From Onchocerca volvulus (Eukaryota; Nematoda; Chromadorea; Rhabditida; Onchocercidae): a stretch of 64,000 bases of DNA. Both the position numbers and the translations under genes were made by a program. Location of the stretch: the NCBI GenBank assembly GCA_000499405.2, contig HG738138.1, positions 2,840,368-2,904,367 on the forward strand, read 5' to 3'. The notes under the pieces were generated by a model. It was not told the DNA's origin, made no database searches, and saw nothing but the letters and a program-made list of their open reading frames with translations. Of this stretch, positions 40,062 through 52,100 are shown piece by piece. Position 1 is the first letter of the stretch. Each line of letters starts with the position of its first letter.

Positions 40062-40957
40062 TCCTAAAGAAACCAATATCGTTTGATGTAAAATTTTTTT
40101 TGTATTATAGACAATATTTTACGCGTATTTCAGATAATTCAGCTTTTATCTTTTTCTTTTTTTTTTTTTTTTTTTTTTAATCGTTCAGTTTTTTTTATCC
40201 CATGTTATATTTTAGAAACTTGGAAATTGCAAAAGGTTGGCTAAAATAAAAAAATTTTGAGTTAATGACTTATCATCGCCTTTCCACCTACTTTCTTTCA
40301 CAGATTTTATAGTTGAAAATTGACTGGAAATCTTTTGAAAATGCAAAAATTAACGAAAATTTATTACAATTTTTTTTATCACCAATTTTCTTCTAAGCTA
40401 AAAATTCATAGCAATCATTTACGTTATAAACGATTCCAACCAGTGCACTTTCTTTTTTTGTATTTATAAATAAAAAATTTTTTTGGTCTATTTTGATAAG
40501 AAATATTCATCAGCAACTTCAGTTCTGTCATATTATGAGGCAAAGACGAGAAGTTGAAAAGATCGATCCATCACTATCATCATTATTTTCTTCTTAGCAG
40601 ATTTCAGTTTTATAAAATAGAACTTATGGAACTACAAGCAAAAAAATTCAGAATTTATTGTGTAGAATATTACTGTGAAGAATTGATTTAATGCATTACT
40701 ATATTTAAAATATTAAATCGAAAAAACCCTATGCATCCGAGCAAAAAACTTGTTTAGCTAGATTCATCTTGATCAAAGATTTCGACTTTCATAAATTATT
40801 TTAAGTGAGAAAGCTTGTATCATTCGTTATTAAAATTTTAAGTGAATGTCACGAATAAAATAAAAAGAAAATTAAAAGTTAAGCAAAGGGTAAAATTTCA
40901 CATTTAAATGACATATTCAAATGGAACATCGACATAATAACAAAGGCATGGAATGAT

Positions 40958-41025
40958 TTGTGTATTATTTTCGAATATTCAATACTGAAATTTGAAAATA
41001 ATACACAAATATTCAATACTGAAAT
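40958..41025. repeat. Compound inverted and direct repeat
   Basis: GTGTATTATTTTC (about 40958) is inverted at GAAAATAATACAC (about 40993). ATATTCAATACTGAAAT occurs twice in direct orientation (about 40974 and 41009). Confidence 0.75.
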
Positions 41026-42256
41026 AAATAATACATTTGAACAGTAAGGCAGTATACAAGAGGAAGATTTAAAAAACGAAAAATAAAAAAAGTAGAGCAA
41101 CAAAGAGAAATTGAATGGAAAAAAAAATCCTCAAAAAGTTCATTAAAATGACATGAGAAAATGAAGAGAAGGAAAATTGGTAAGAACATCTAAATTCTAT
41201 AATAAGCTATTCCCAAAAATAGTCTTCCTTTATTGGTTTAAGCTATTTAAAAATTGATGGAAATGTATCATAGCAACATAAAAACCGAAATAAATGTTTT
41301 AAAAGAAGAATCAAATTTTGAAGATGGCAAAGATTTTCTGCTAATTAATAATTATAATTTTTATGAAATATACAACTTTTAGCAAGGTTTTCATTTTCTT
41401 TCTTTAATTTCTAAAAAAAAAAAGAAAGAAAGAAAGAGTTTCCAATTTAAGAAAAAATTGATTTTGTTGAAATTTTAATCAAACCCAAATCATACAATTA
41501 AAATAGTAATTAGAAAGAAGATGAAGATTTAGCTAACGAATGAAAGATGTCACGAATGAAGAAGACAGCTATCAAAAAAAAAATCTGGAGATGATGATGA
41601 GATGATTACATGTTAATGTGTAAAATATCAACTAATAACATGTGGGAAGAGAGAGATTTTTTTTTTGAAAAACAAAAACACCAACACAACACTTTCCATC
41701 ACACTTACTCATCTCTTTTGGTGTTTATTTTGTCAATCATATCCTACATTTGTATAAAAATCATAAAACATTACATTGAAAAATAAATCGAAAAGTGAAA
41801 TATGTCTGACTGCTGCTAACTGCTTGCTACAAACCACTAGATGATTGCTGGCTGTTACGACTACAGCAGCTATTACTCATTTCATTTCATTTTCATTTCA
41901 AATTGGATTGGATTTCGTCATGAAGAAGAAAAGAAACGAAAAGAAAAAATAAATAAATAAATAAGGTAGTTCGAAATTGATTTCCCTCTAAAAATATTAT
42001 ATAACAAAAGGAAAAAAAAGAAAAAAAAAAAAAAAAAGAAAAGCAGAAACGAAAGTTTTGTGCAAAAATAATGTTTCTTCTTCTTCTCTCTTTTCTAAAT
42101 ACTCGTTAGAATATCAGTTGCAAAAAAAAAAAAAAAAAATACATATATATCCATATATCCTATTCATTTTATCCAGACCACGAAACATGTCAGAGTTTCA
42201 ATAATATATCAGCATTTAAAATGAAAATATATCTACTTTCAACTAGATACACATGT

Positions 42257-42272
42257 ACACACACACACGCAC

Positions 42273-42330
<58 letters not shown>

Positions 42331-42360
42331 CTACACATACACATACACACACAGACAGAC
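42257..42360. repeat. CA/TG dinucleotide microsatellite
   Basis: About 100 bp of nearly pure AC repeats interrupted by a few GC and AT steps. Confidence 0.97.
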
Positions 42361-43410
42361 ATATAAACATGATAAGTTTGGTGACATTCTCATCCCATCA
42401 TTCATTTATGCTATACTTCGTCTGCTTTCTCGAATGAACATGGATTGTGAGAGCTATATACCGTAGGTACTACAATTATTTGAATGTTTGAAAGGTGGCA
42501 TAATGAAGTATGTAAGAGCATGAAAAAAAAAAAGAAAAAAAAAAGGAATTCATAGTGCAATCTGTCTAGAAATCCTAATTTTGATGACACATTTAGAGTG
42601 AAAAAAGGTGGAAAGGTGTATAGATTGGTACAAACTATATTTGATTCCATAGAATTGATCAATTGATGAATAGATATTATCAAGCAACAATTGATTAGAA
42701 AAAAAGAAAAAAAATTCGCATTATTTTAATTTCAAATTTAGCCAAATTTAATCTAAGCTATTTTAATTAGTTTGATAATCGATAATTGAATTATATAATT
42801 GATAGTGCAAAATTTCTTATGAATAATACAATCATTAATTTCCCTTTTCCTTTTTTTTGATAAATACGAACAGTACAATTATTAATTTGCATCAAAAAGT
42901 TACGATCATCATAACGATAAATCCATAGAATTATGCGGTAGTCCAGTTTTCCAATTTCAAATAACTCTCATTTTTATAGTAATTTCTTTTCAGTTCACTA
43001 TTCTACTTCTGAAAAAAAAAAAGGAAATATCTTTCACTGCTTTAGAATATATGCTGTAACATTTAGACTATTCAGCCATATGATAAAGTATTTGAGCAAA
43101 ACAGAATATTATTTTATTGAAGAAAATAAGAAAAAAAAATATTCCGAAAATTTTAATTACAAAGCAATAAAATATTTTAAACAGGAAACAAGAATGGAAT
43201 GATTAATGTTAAGAACAGGTAAGGTATGTTTTCCTTATCAATTTGTTTGAATCTTTTAATACAGTTTAAGCTTTTTATATATGTTATCGATATTGTTATT
43301 CTAATATGTTTTACTTTTCAGTAATGGATGTCATGACAATTGCTATGATTTGAGATGAAAGTTATAGGACTCAATAATTTTATCGATTTTATGCTAACTC
43401 TAACTTTGCT

Positions 43411-46156
43411 TCAAGAGCATATAGCATATTTAGATAGTTTAGTTCGAAGCAAATATTGACACATAGATCCAGGTGCAATGCCACTTACTGCTTCTAGTTC
43501 TAATTTATTGCCATGTTGACGCATGCTTACCAGCTATAAAAACAATAATGCAAATATTCATGATGTGATGATGCATGCAAGTGAATTTTAAGGCCGTCAA
43601 AACAGAAGCTTCTTTTGCATAACTTATCTATTGATAATAGTAACTTCATATGATTAGCAGCTAATGCAAACCTCATTTTCCTAATGTCAATTTTTTCTTT
43701 TATTCCGGCTGAAAAAAAAAAAGAAAAGAAAAAAGAAGCAAGAAATAAAAAAATTTTCCAACATTCTAATATATAAACATCGGAATATAAAATGCTACTT
43801 TTAAAGACTGACATCTTAAATTATATGATACTAATTGAAAACATATATAAGCTGATCTAAAACTTGGAAATTCTTTTCGATGTACATTAAAGTAACAGAC
43901 AGACTTCTTTTAAGAGTATCTTATTTCCCAAAATGGCGATTCTTTGATAAAGCTTTTCCAGTTTTGCTAATTCACGCTTTTGAAGAGGAAGAAATTGAAC
44001 AACCGAAATAACAAATCTGAAAGCATATCGCTATTAAACCAGAATGCCGAAAAATATCTAATTAATTGCATAAGTGGAATACGGATGAAAATTTTCGTTA
44101 TTTTACACTATTTTTGAGAGAAAAACGCGTCACCCAAAATTATTTCAGGCGAAATTCAGCCTTTATTACTTCTCTTACTATGTACAACATCTCCAGAAAT
44201 GTTAAATAAAAGAAAGAAATAACTAAATTATTTTATTTTTTGGAAAATTATATTTACTTCGGTAATTTGCAACGCGACAACCCGATCCATTCAAAATGAG
44301 ATAATTCTCGATTCGCCACATCAAACTTTTTGCTACAATTACCATATTTATATGTCATCGCTATTTCAATGCCTAAAAAATAAAAATAGCAGCAACGATC
44401 ATCAAAAATAGTCTAGTTAGTAGTTCTGAATGAATCAAACGATATCTCATCATAAACATACCATGTGGATCACAATCCACCAAACCAAATAATGGAAGAT
44501 TGCTCAATTTCTTTAACATAATTCGCGTTGCAATATCCGGATAACCTCTACCCTTAAAGACAAAGTACAGCAATTTTAAAATTTTAGGATAGATAAAACG
44601 TGAGCATTCCTTGATATCAATTAACTAACCGTAACGAGAAGTGCATTGGGGAAAAGTTTCAAAAATCCTTCACCAATGAGTTCTTGAAAGATGGCATCTT
44701 TTTCGACCACTAATATGCACTGTGCGGTGGTAAAAAGATTTGAACGGGAAAAATCATCAATAATAGTAGCTTTGAGTGAACAATCCACTGTTCCAGTACT
44801 GCCATAAATTTTCAACTGACCAATCACGAGTCCATGACCAGATGAAAGCTAAAATTCAAAAAATTCTATTATACTGATTAGAATCATAGAATCATCGAGT
44901 ACTTTCAGTGTTGTTCATCTTTCAGTAATCTTTGCATGGACATCCTGAAAAAAACCAAATGTTATACCGACCAGTTAGGTTTTTAATTGATTATGAATAA
45001 TGAAATATCGAATCAATAAATTGATTCATGTTAATTAAGGTATCGTAAAGCTGCAAGATACGATGTAACCAGTTTACCAGAGGTATTCATAATAATTGTT
45101 TTTCACAACGAAGCATGGAGTACAAGTATATTAATTTGTACTTATTTTTGATGTTTCATGATAGCAATTCTCAAAAAAAAAAAAAAAAATTAAGTATATA
45201 TCTTATCGTTAAAACAAGTTTTCAAACAACTAGTTGAAATGATAAATCTAAATTATCTAATAATAATAAATCTAAATCATCTAACAATGATAAACGTAAA
45301 ATATCAAATAACTACAAATCCAGAAAATACTAGAAACTAGCCGCTTCTCATTTACCAAGCATCCAGAAGTCGGATCCATCCCAAGCCAACAATAGATTCG
45401 ACTGATAGATTTGTTCAGATTTCGCTGTTCACCAAACAAATTCTTTTGTTCATAAAAAAGATCCCTAAAAATACGAAATAATCTATTTGAAAATGCTTGC
45501 GGATATTTATCCTTTTTTTTTTTGGCAAAGTTCAAGTGAAAATTTCGGTATTATAATTTCTTTTCCGGATTTCAAAATGTGGCATATTGGTATTGACCAA
45601 CATTTCTATAGCCCAGTCGGTATCAAAAGTAGACTCGAAATATTCTAAGCTTCTTTTAATTTGGCAAAATGTTTAACAACAATTACCGTTTCGTTTTACA
45701 AGTCTTTGATACTCGCAACTGATATATCATGGAAACTGTTCGTAGCATTTGAGCAATCAGTCGAGAATTTTTTGGAGTTAACTTCAACTTATGTGCTTTA
45801 TTGTCAATCGCACTAAAGAAATCCTTTGAGATCAAATATTTGAATAAAAGTGCAATCAATTTGATAGGATTGCAACGCAGATGCATGGAAAATTTAGCTA
45901 CTTCAGATTTCTTTATCTTACACTGCATGAACATTTTAGAATCCTCGTCCATCAAATAGACTGATAATGGTATTTGCCAAATACAAAGAAGAATATAAAT
46001 AGGAAACCGTGGATTGGATAATATAATGTATCCACTTGGATTTTTGTTGATATCCACTAGTGATTTCAAAAATGCTAAGCAGCATTGTTCTATATGATAT
46101 AATACAGAATCAGCGGTATTTATATCAGAATTATCCCGCGAATTGAATAAAAACAT
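43411..46156 (-). CDS. spo-11: Spo11, meiotic double-strand-break transesterase (topoisomerase VI A type)
   Basis: Exons 46156-45687, 45464-45356, 44848-44630, 44552-44462, 44372-44258, 44016-43905 and 43533-43411, in phase, 412 residues. Motifs in order: MIYQL...KTKRDLFYEQ with the catalytic Tyr161 (codon 45454-45452), LFGEQR, SSGHGLVIG, the Toprim glutamate in LVVEKDAIF (Glu242), TGRGYPD, the metal-binding aspartates in LVDCDPHG (Asp292, Asp294), IEIAMTYKYG, and the C-terminal GNKLELEA segment. The family protein cuts both DNA strands at the start of meiotic recombination and stays attached through the tyrosine. The frame is open upstream to an ATG at 46228, but TCATTTTCAG|AA lies 2 bases before the ATG at 46156, a textbook trans-splice acceptor, so I prefer 46156. 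All catalytic residues are present, so it should be active. Confidence 0.9.
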
Positions 46157-48154
46157 TTCTGAAAATGACATAATATGTAAGAAATAAGAAAGAAATGAGA
46201 AAACTCGCTTTCGATTTTCAAAATTCATGTCATTGTATGATAAGAGCTCTACATTTATTTTTTCAAACTCGAAGTATCGTAGCTGATGAAAGCATCAGCT
46301 AATAAATGATAAAAGCTTAGCCGAAAGCAACGTTCGCAATGAATTTCTTCTTTTTGCAACGAAAATTACACGATAAAGATTAACGGCACTGGTGACTTGT
46401 ACATTAATCAACCAACTCAACTATTAATTAATGAAATCAAAAAAAAAAAAAAAAGGAAAGAAGAGATGTGTTAAAACAAACTGATACATCAAAGAATAAA
46501 AATCATGCTATATTAATTGAACAAGAAGAAAGCATCAAATTTGAAAACTAACACTCCATCTTCTCAATTTCTCCTCTATCATATTCCGATTTTTTTTGTA
46601 ACTAACTAAAATATTAGTGATCTAATCAACAAATTTGATTAATGATTTAATCAATAAATAGATTGAAAGTAATGGCTTGATAAGCTATTGTGGAACTTCT
46701 CCGAAAAAGACGAATCACTGACGGTTGTGCTCGAACATGCAGTTGAACGTTTCTCTTATTGCAGTTTATAATTTCTCTCATTAAACCAACACAAAAACTA
46801 CTACTCTACTAGAAAACCCTTCCAAAATTTAAGGCTGCTTTGTCAGTGTAAACTTTCAGGTATGCTCAATTTTGATACTCTCAACACCAATTTGTAACAC
46901 GCCAGTTCTTCTTGAATTTAACAGAATCGAAACAATTTTGATTTCGTGAATCCATTCTTCAACTTCTAATTCCGAGATGCGACATCATAATCGCTCATGC
47001 CTCAAATGCTATAAACGATATCACTGAGGCACGAATATTAATATGGCCGAAACCAAGCCATTCTTGTTTCCCTACTTATTCACTTAAAGGCCGCTATCGT
47101 GTTTAAGAGCTAACAAAAAAACTAAACTAAATTTATCGAATAAAGCTTAAGTCAATAGAAGATTTTTTATTGTCATTAACTTCAACCAAATTTTACTCAG
47201 CCTGAGCAATTAAAACTTAGATAACATGACTTTTCCTAGTTGTGAGCAACATCTTAGTAAAGTCAAAAAAGATGCAGCAATCAAAGAGCTAATGTTTATG
47301 CTAAATAATACTGATAAAGCTAATACTTTTTTATGTAGTTGTCCTTCCCTATAGCATCTCAGTGGTACTTGAGGAGATCGCAGCAGGAAAAGATAAAAAT
47401 GAAATAAAATAAATACAATAGAATATGAGATGATCACTACCTATCAGTGCCTATCAGCACTTTGCTGGGCCTTACATTAAATATCTCATCATACACTACT
47501 TTATAAATAATACTATATGGTACCGAAGAAGCCTGATACAAAGTACAAAGATTGGATGGAACTTATCTTTATCACTTAGAAAAGATAGAGCAGATTTGTG
47601 CCAAACCTGTTAAACCTTACCTTAATATAAGTATAAATCGTACGGTAAACTCGGATTTTTGTATATTCATGTATTATTATATGTAATGTTTCTGCTCATA
47701 GACTTATGTTTTTGTAGTTTATCTGACATTTTAACCTCATGTTCTACTATTCGAATAAATCTTGCTTTTTTTTTTTTTTTTTGTGAAATGCTCCTATAAG
47801 GAATAAAGAGATTTCCAAACAATAGTGTAAAGACTAAATATCTGAAGGAAAATATTACGTAATTAGTATGTTGCATTTAATTTTGTGTACTATGTGTTAA
47901 GATGTGCAAATAGTATACAAAATTGAACGAAAGACACCAACCTCATTAAGTCATATTAATTTTAATTTCATTATTATCATTAAACGAATAATACCAACTT
48001 TATAAAGATGTAAGTTTCAAGTTAAGTTTAAGTTTCAAGATTTTACTATATTAGCCTGAAACATGCTTCTAAAGCATTTTAAGGCAGTATCGAACAACAA
48101 GCTTACAAGAATAACTTAACTATTATGAGATTTCTTTTGTCTTCTTTTCCTATT
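46157..48154. other. Intergenic, with unassigned open-frame fragments
   Basis: About 2 kb upstream of Spo11. Parts look less A/T-rich than the surroundings and carry protein-like frames on the plus strand without splice sites: about 46957-47106 (contains PRCDIIIAHASNAINDITEA), 47226-47354 (MTFPSCEQHLSKVKKDAAIK...), a frame-shifted continuation ISVVLEEIAAGKDKNEIK (about 47358-47411), and TYLYHLEKIEQICAKPVKP (about 47561 onward). They may be decayed insertions, possibly more bacterial DNA; no identity was established. Confidence 0.35.
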
Positions 48155-48622
48155 CAGTAAATCTCTTTAACATCATATGAGAGTCAATGTTATCAGTCAC
48201 AATGTTTAGCTCATACTTTTGCAGCCCTTGAAAGCCAAATACTTTAGCATTCTCAACAACTTTCTTGCTAAAAATTTCAAACTTTGGCAGTGATGCTTCT
48301 TTAAATGCAACAACTTTTGCAGCCTATTACATGCATTTGTGGTCCACCTTGCAATCCTGAATAAACTGCAGATTGCACTTCTTCATGCAATGCTTCATCA
48401 TTTGTCATTATTACCCCCATTACAAGGGCCACGTAAACTTTTGCAAGTAGTGCAGGTTATACAACATGTGCATGTTCATCCCTGTAGTGAGCAATAACTG
48501 CAAGCAAATATGCATCCGCAATATCATTCGTAATCTCACGAAAACGTTTGGAATTTGTTTTTCTTGAATATTATTAACTTTGGTTTATGCTGGAACGCCA
48601 GTTTTATTACTTCATCCATATC
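48155..48622 (-). pseudogene. glyA: Decayed bacterial-type glyA (serine hydroxymethyltransferase), probable Wolbachia nuclear transfer
   Basis: Frame-broken pieces on the minus strand follow bacterial GlyA in order: DMDEVIKLAFQHKPKLII (48622-48569), REITNDIADAYLLAVIAH (48540-48461), [13 protein letters not shown] corresponding to the PLP-lysine region TTHKTLRGPRGG (about 48450), [20 protein letters not shown] and [11 protein letters not shown] (about 48412-48326), and [16 protein letters not shown] ... KVVENAKV ... TDNIDSHMMLK (about 48325-48160). At least four frame changes or stops separate them, there are no splice sites at the breaks, and both ends of the gene are missing. Similarity to the bacterial rather than the animal enzyme, intron-free structure and decay fit a nuclear insertion of Wolbachia DNA. 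It lies next to the 3' end of the Ctf18 gene. Origin from Wolbachia specifically is inference. Confidence 0.8.
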
Positions 48623-49110
48623 GAGCGAATAAATGTGTTGCGGCTTACTGTATACTGAATTAACTTGTACAAGTTAAATACTCCCAGAGCTTTTCCAATA
48701 TTACCTACCTGACCCTTATATCAAAGCCAGCTGATATAAGTCGCTCCTTTCTCTAAGATATCATCTAACAATGTATGACAACCACTAGCCATCCATAAGG
48801 TGATATACATCACTGATTCATAATTTATTTTTACATTCCTATTAAGTTCATTCACTCTCTGAATCAAATTTAGAACTCTCACTTCGCACTATAAGTTCCG
48901 TTAGCAGCGCATCTTTGCTACGGAAGTCTTTAAATTTCAAACAAGCACGCTCTATTTTCCTGCAAGATGAAATCCATCACAACAAAGCTTTTAACATTTT
49001 CATTCAATCTGTCTTTGTCTTCGTTTAATTGTTCAAGTCTGTTAATCACAATAAGAAGATCAAATTTTTTATGTGCTTTTTAACAAGGAAAATATAACAA
49101 TAAAAATAGC
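48623..49110 (-). pseudogene. Continuation of the bacterial-like insertion, second gene fragment
   Basis: The minus strand continues with protein-like but broken frames. LYKLIQYTVSRNT (about 48680-48640) could be the GlyA stretch before DMDEVIK in another frame. Further on, a frame at about 49075-48950 reads KFDLLIVINRLEQLNEDK then DRLNENVKSF, followed out of frame by CDGFHLAGK. That order resembles the small alpha-proteobacterial GapR/DUF2312 protein (ERIERLEEEK...GFD pattern), but the match is loose. Another frame gives KFKDFRSKDALLTELIV. Stops interrupt all of them. Best read as more decayed bacterial DNA from the same insertion event; identity uncertain. Confidence 0.45.
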
Positions 49111-49180
49111 AAGTAATCGGAAATATTTATAACGTAAAACATAGATGTACAAGAATAAGAACATAACAACATCTCTTTTT

Positions 49181-52100
49181 TTAGGATGAAAACAGGTTTT
49201 TTATCATGAGTTGTCGTCTTATGGCACTAGATGACCCCGAATTATAACAAAATGTAATTCCTGTCCCAAACTTGCCCGGTTTGATCAACTCTTCCTTCAT
49301 ATTCCTTGGTAAATTATCAACGGTTCCGTCAGCCAAAGCATCTACATTTCGCAGCTTTTCCTGTTCAATCTAAACAATGAAACAATCAAAGACATAATAA
49401 TTTTAAGCATACTTAGGCACAGTGGCCACAGATTGGATAAGATACAATATTCCAACAATGCTGATCATTGCCATATTCGCATTGTAATAACAATTAAATT
49501 AGCAAATGATTCAGCACGAAACAATCTAATGAAACTCAAACCTCATGTGCTATTAGCTGTCTCGCGCCATTGGACAATGTATTTGGGGATCGGTTATTGT
49601 GACATGCATCATCGTCAGCAAACATAACCAACTGGTCGATAGCACTGAAGGAGAAAAAAAAGAGTATCACCTAACTCGGTGGAATGTATTCGATAAAAAT
49701 TCACTGGAACTTACGGTTTAAAAACAAAGTTGATGGATCCATCCTGCGAAACAGAGGTAAAAGTCAGAGAATAAGTACGCATAATGGCAACAATCGAATG
49801 AAGAAGGGCAAGTTCTCGAACGCTGTACAACTGCATGTTCATCTGCAACAAACAAAACAGTTCGAAATATTTAGGTTGTCAGTCAGGAAGTTATTCATAA
49901 CATGATCATGAGAACTACGTGCTACTTGCACCAAGTCGTAAACATCTGGAGATATAAAGAAATTTTAAAGACTAACAGGCTTGAAATCCGGCTGCACAAT
50001 ACAGATGAGATATGGTAAAATTTCGAGTGCAACTGTTGACAGTGAAAGATTTTTCTGTGTTGCTCCAGCTCGCACGCTTTCCACTATTTCAACAGACTGC
50101 TCATAACGCTGTACTGCATTCTGAAATATACTTTAGCTTAAAAAGTAACAAACTTCTTTCAAGAGTCAAAATATGTTACAGTTACAAAGAAAAGTTAAAC
50201 AAACGAAATCATCATAGAAAGGACGGATTACATGATATTCTGTTGGTAAGTTCAGATGTGTTCGACCTCTGCAGCACAGAAGCATATGTATGCTAATGCA
50301 TACGGCGGATAAATATTTCAGCAAATTATAATCCTGAACACTATTCATGGATGTAACTATTCGATCATAATAACATAACTGACGAATCGCCATAGCAGCC
50401 TGAATATAGAATCATTGGTTAATCATGACTAGAAAAAAACTGACTAAATATTATGACACTAATATTATCAACTAGACGAGAATTTCACATGAAACCAAGA
50501 TTCTAATATAAAAATTGAAATTCGGATATTTATTCTGTATGACAGAAATACTTCTAAACTAATCTCAGCAAGCAAAAAGCGTAAATCATCGATCCATAAG
50601 ATCTCCTTTCAAAACTAACAAATATAGTACCACTTATTTTCCCTCAGCTATGGAGATAAAAAAAATGCCATTCATCACAGCCAACGACATTCTTTACAGT
50701 ATATTTTCAATCAGTACATCATTTTAAAATTAGCTTAATAATGCTAACTAATCTAATTTATTCATCGGAAGATTAGACTAAAGATGAATTTGAATCTTGA
50801 AATCTTGACCTCATTTGACCGATAATTGGTGATGCATTCTTAAGTTGTTAAAAGTTTTCATGAATTACCTCATTACGACTCAGCATTACATAATCGTTAG
50901 TATTTTCACAGCATGAGGAAGTTCGAAGTTGAGAAAACGACTCTAACTTCGTGAATAAAAAAGTCCATGAAATAGTTTACATGTGTTAGTACGCTGGCAT
51001 TTTTGTTATTCAAATAGTTGGTGAAAAGTCCCATATAGAAGCGATCAGTTTCGCTTCCGTGTAACTCCGAAATAAACGTAATTTGCTTGACACGTGAAGC
51101 TATAGCTTCAACGCGGCCATTTGCATCCAAATGTCGAGAAATTTCGAAGATTGAAGCCCACGAATCGAACAATGACTTGTCGCCAAATTGTTTCTCACGT
51201 TCGCAAAACTATAAATGCCTTCATTTGAACGAAACTGGTTGTCAGTAAATTTATTATGATCAAAAAAGTTGAATACAGGAAATCAAATACTGTTAACTTG
51301 CTTTAGCCTAGGATGCATTCAAAAGCAAAATCAGACAGAAAATACATACCTTAAGAACAGCTTTTCGATCGATTGTAGCACAATTTTTAGATGCAATAAA
51401 CTGCAAGTTGTTGATTGCGGAACGCAGATCGCATGAGCATACATCAATGATTTTCGACACTGCGCTTGATTCAACTTTCAAATGTTCTAATCTCGATATC
51501 TGGAAAAGAGTTTATGATTTTGTTAAATACATCAATAATGTGAATGAATTTGCTAAATTTCAATAAAAACAAGTTTTTTTTTTTTGATTTACATGCTTGA
51601 TTTCTATTCATTATGATTTTCTATTTACCATTCACTGATTTCTATTCATTACATATTCCACTGTTTTGAGAATTTTTAGATGCACCAGCATCATAATGAT
51701 GTAGGTCGTAAATCTTATTCACCATTGTAGATATAAAAACAAAAATTAAAGCGCCGGAAAATATATTATAACACAGTTAAATGCAAAATGAAGCCTAGCA
51801 TCTACTTACTCACTATATTTCATAAAATCAATGATCCGCAAAGATGAGCTCGCACTAAATAGAAAAACAAAGAAGCAAATGACGCTAGATATGCCACCAG
51901 ACCACACAGAGAATATAACTTCGTCAACGAATATATCTAAATCTGCTAGTGGAAAGTAAAATCAACTCAATTTGTTCAATTAAATAAGAGCGAAGAAAAA
52001 TGAGTGCCTGTTCGAGTCTTCTGGTTAAACGCTTTTCGTCAGTTCTCGACAACTGTAACACTAAAGCGATTAATCGTAATTCCCGCAGAGAGGGAGTGTA

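Larger units (their letters stand above)
40062..43410. other. Intergenic, repeat-rich
   Basis: About 3.3 kb with many poly-A/T tracts, a CA microsatellite and a small compound repeat. No splice-flanked coding pieces were recognised. Confidence 0.5.

Noticed and set aside
40879..41103. 74-codon minus-strand open frame resembling a secreted protein
   Set aside because: Phe/Ser-rich A/T translation overlapping a compound repeat, without splice signals or a cysteine pattern that holds up.
42221..42466. 81-codon open frame rich in Thr-His
   Set aside because: Translation of the CA microsatellite.
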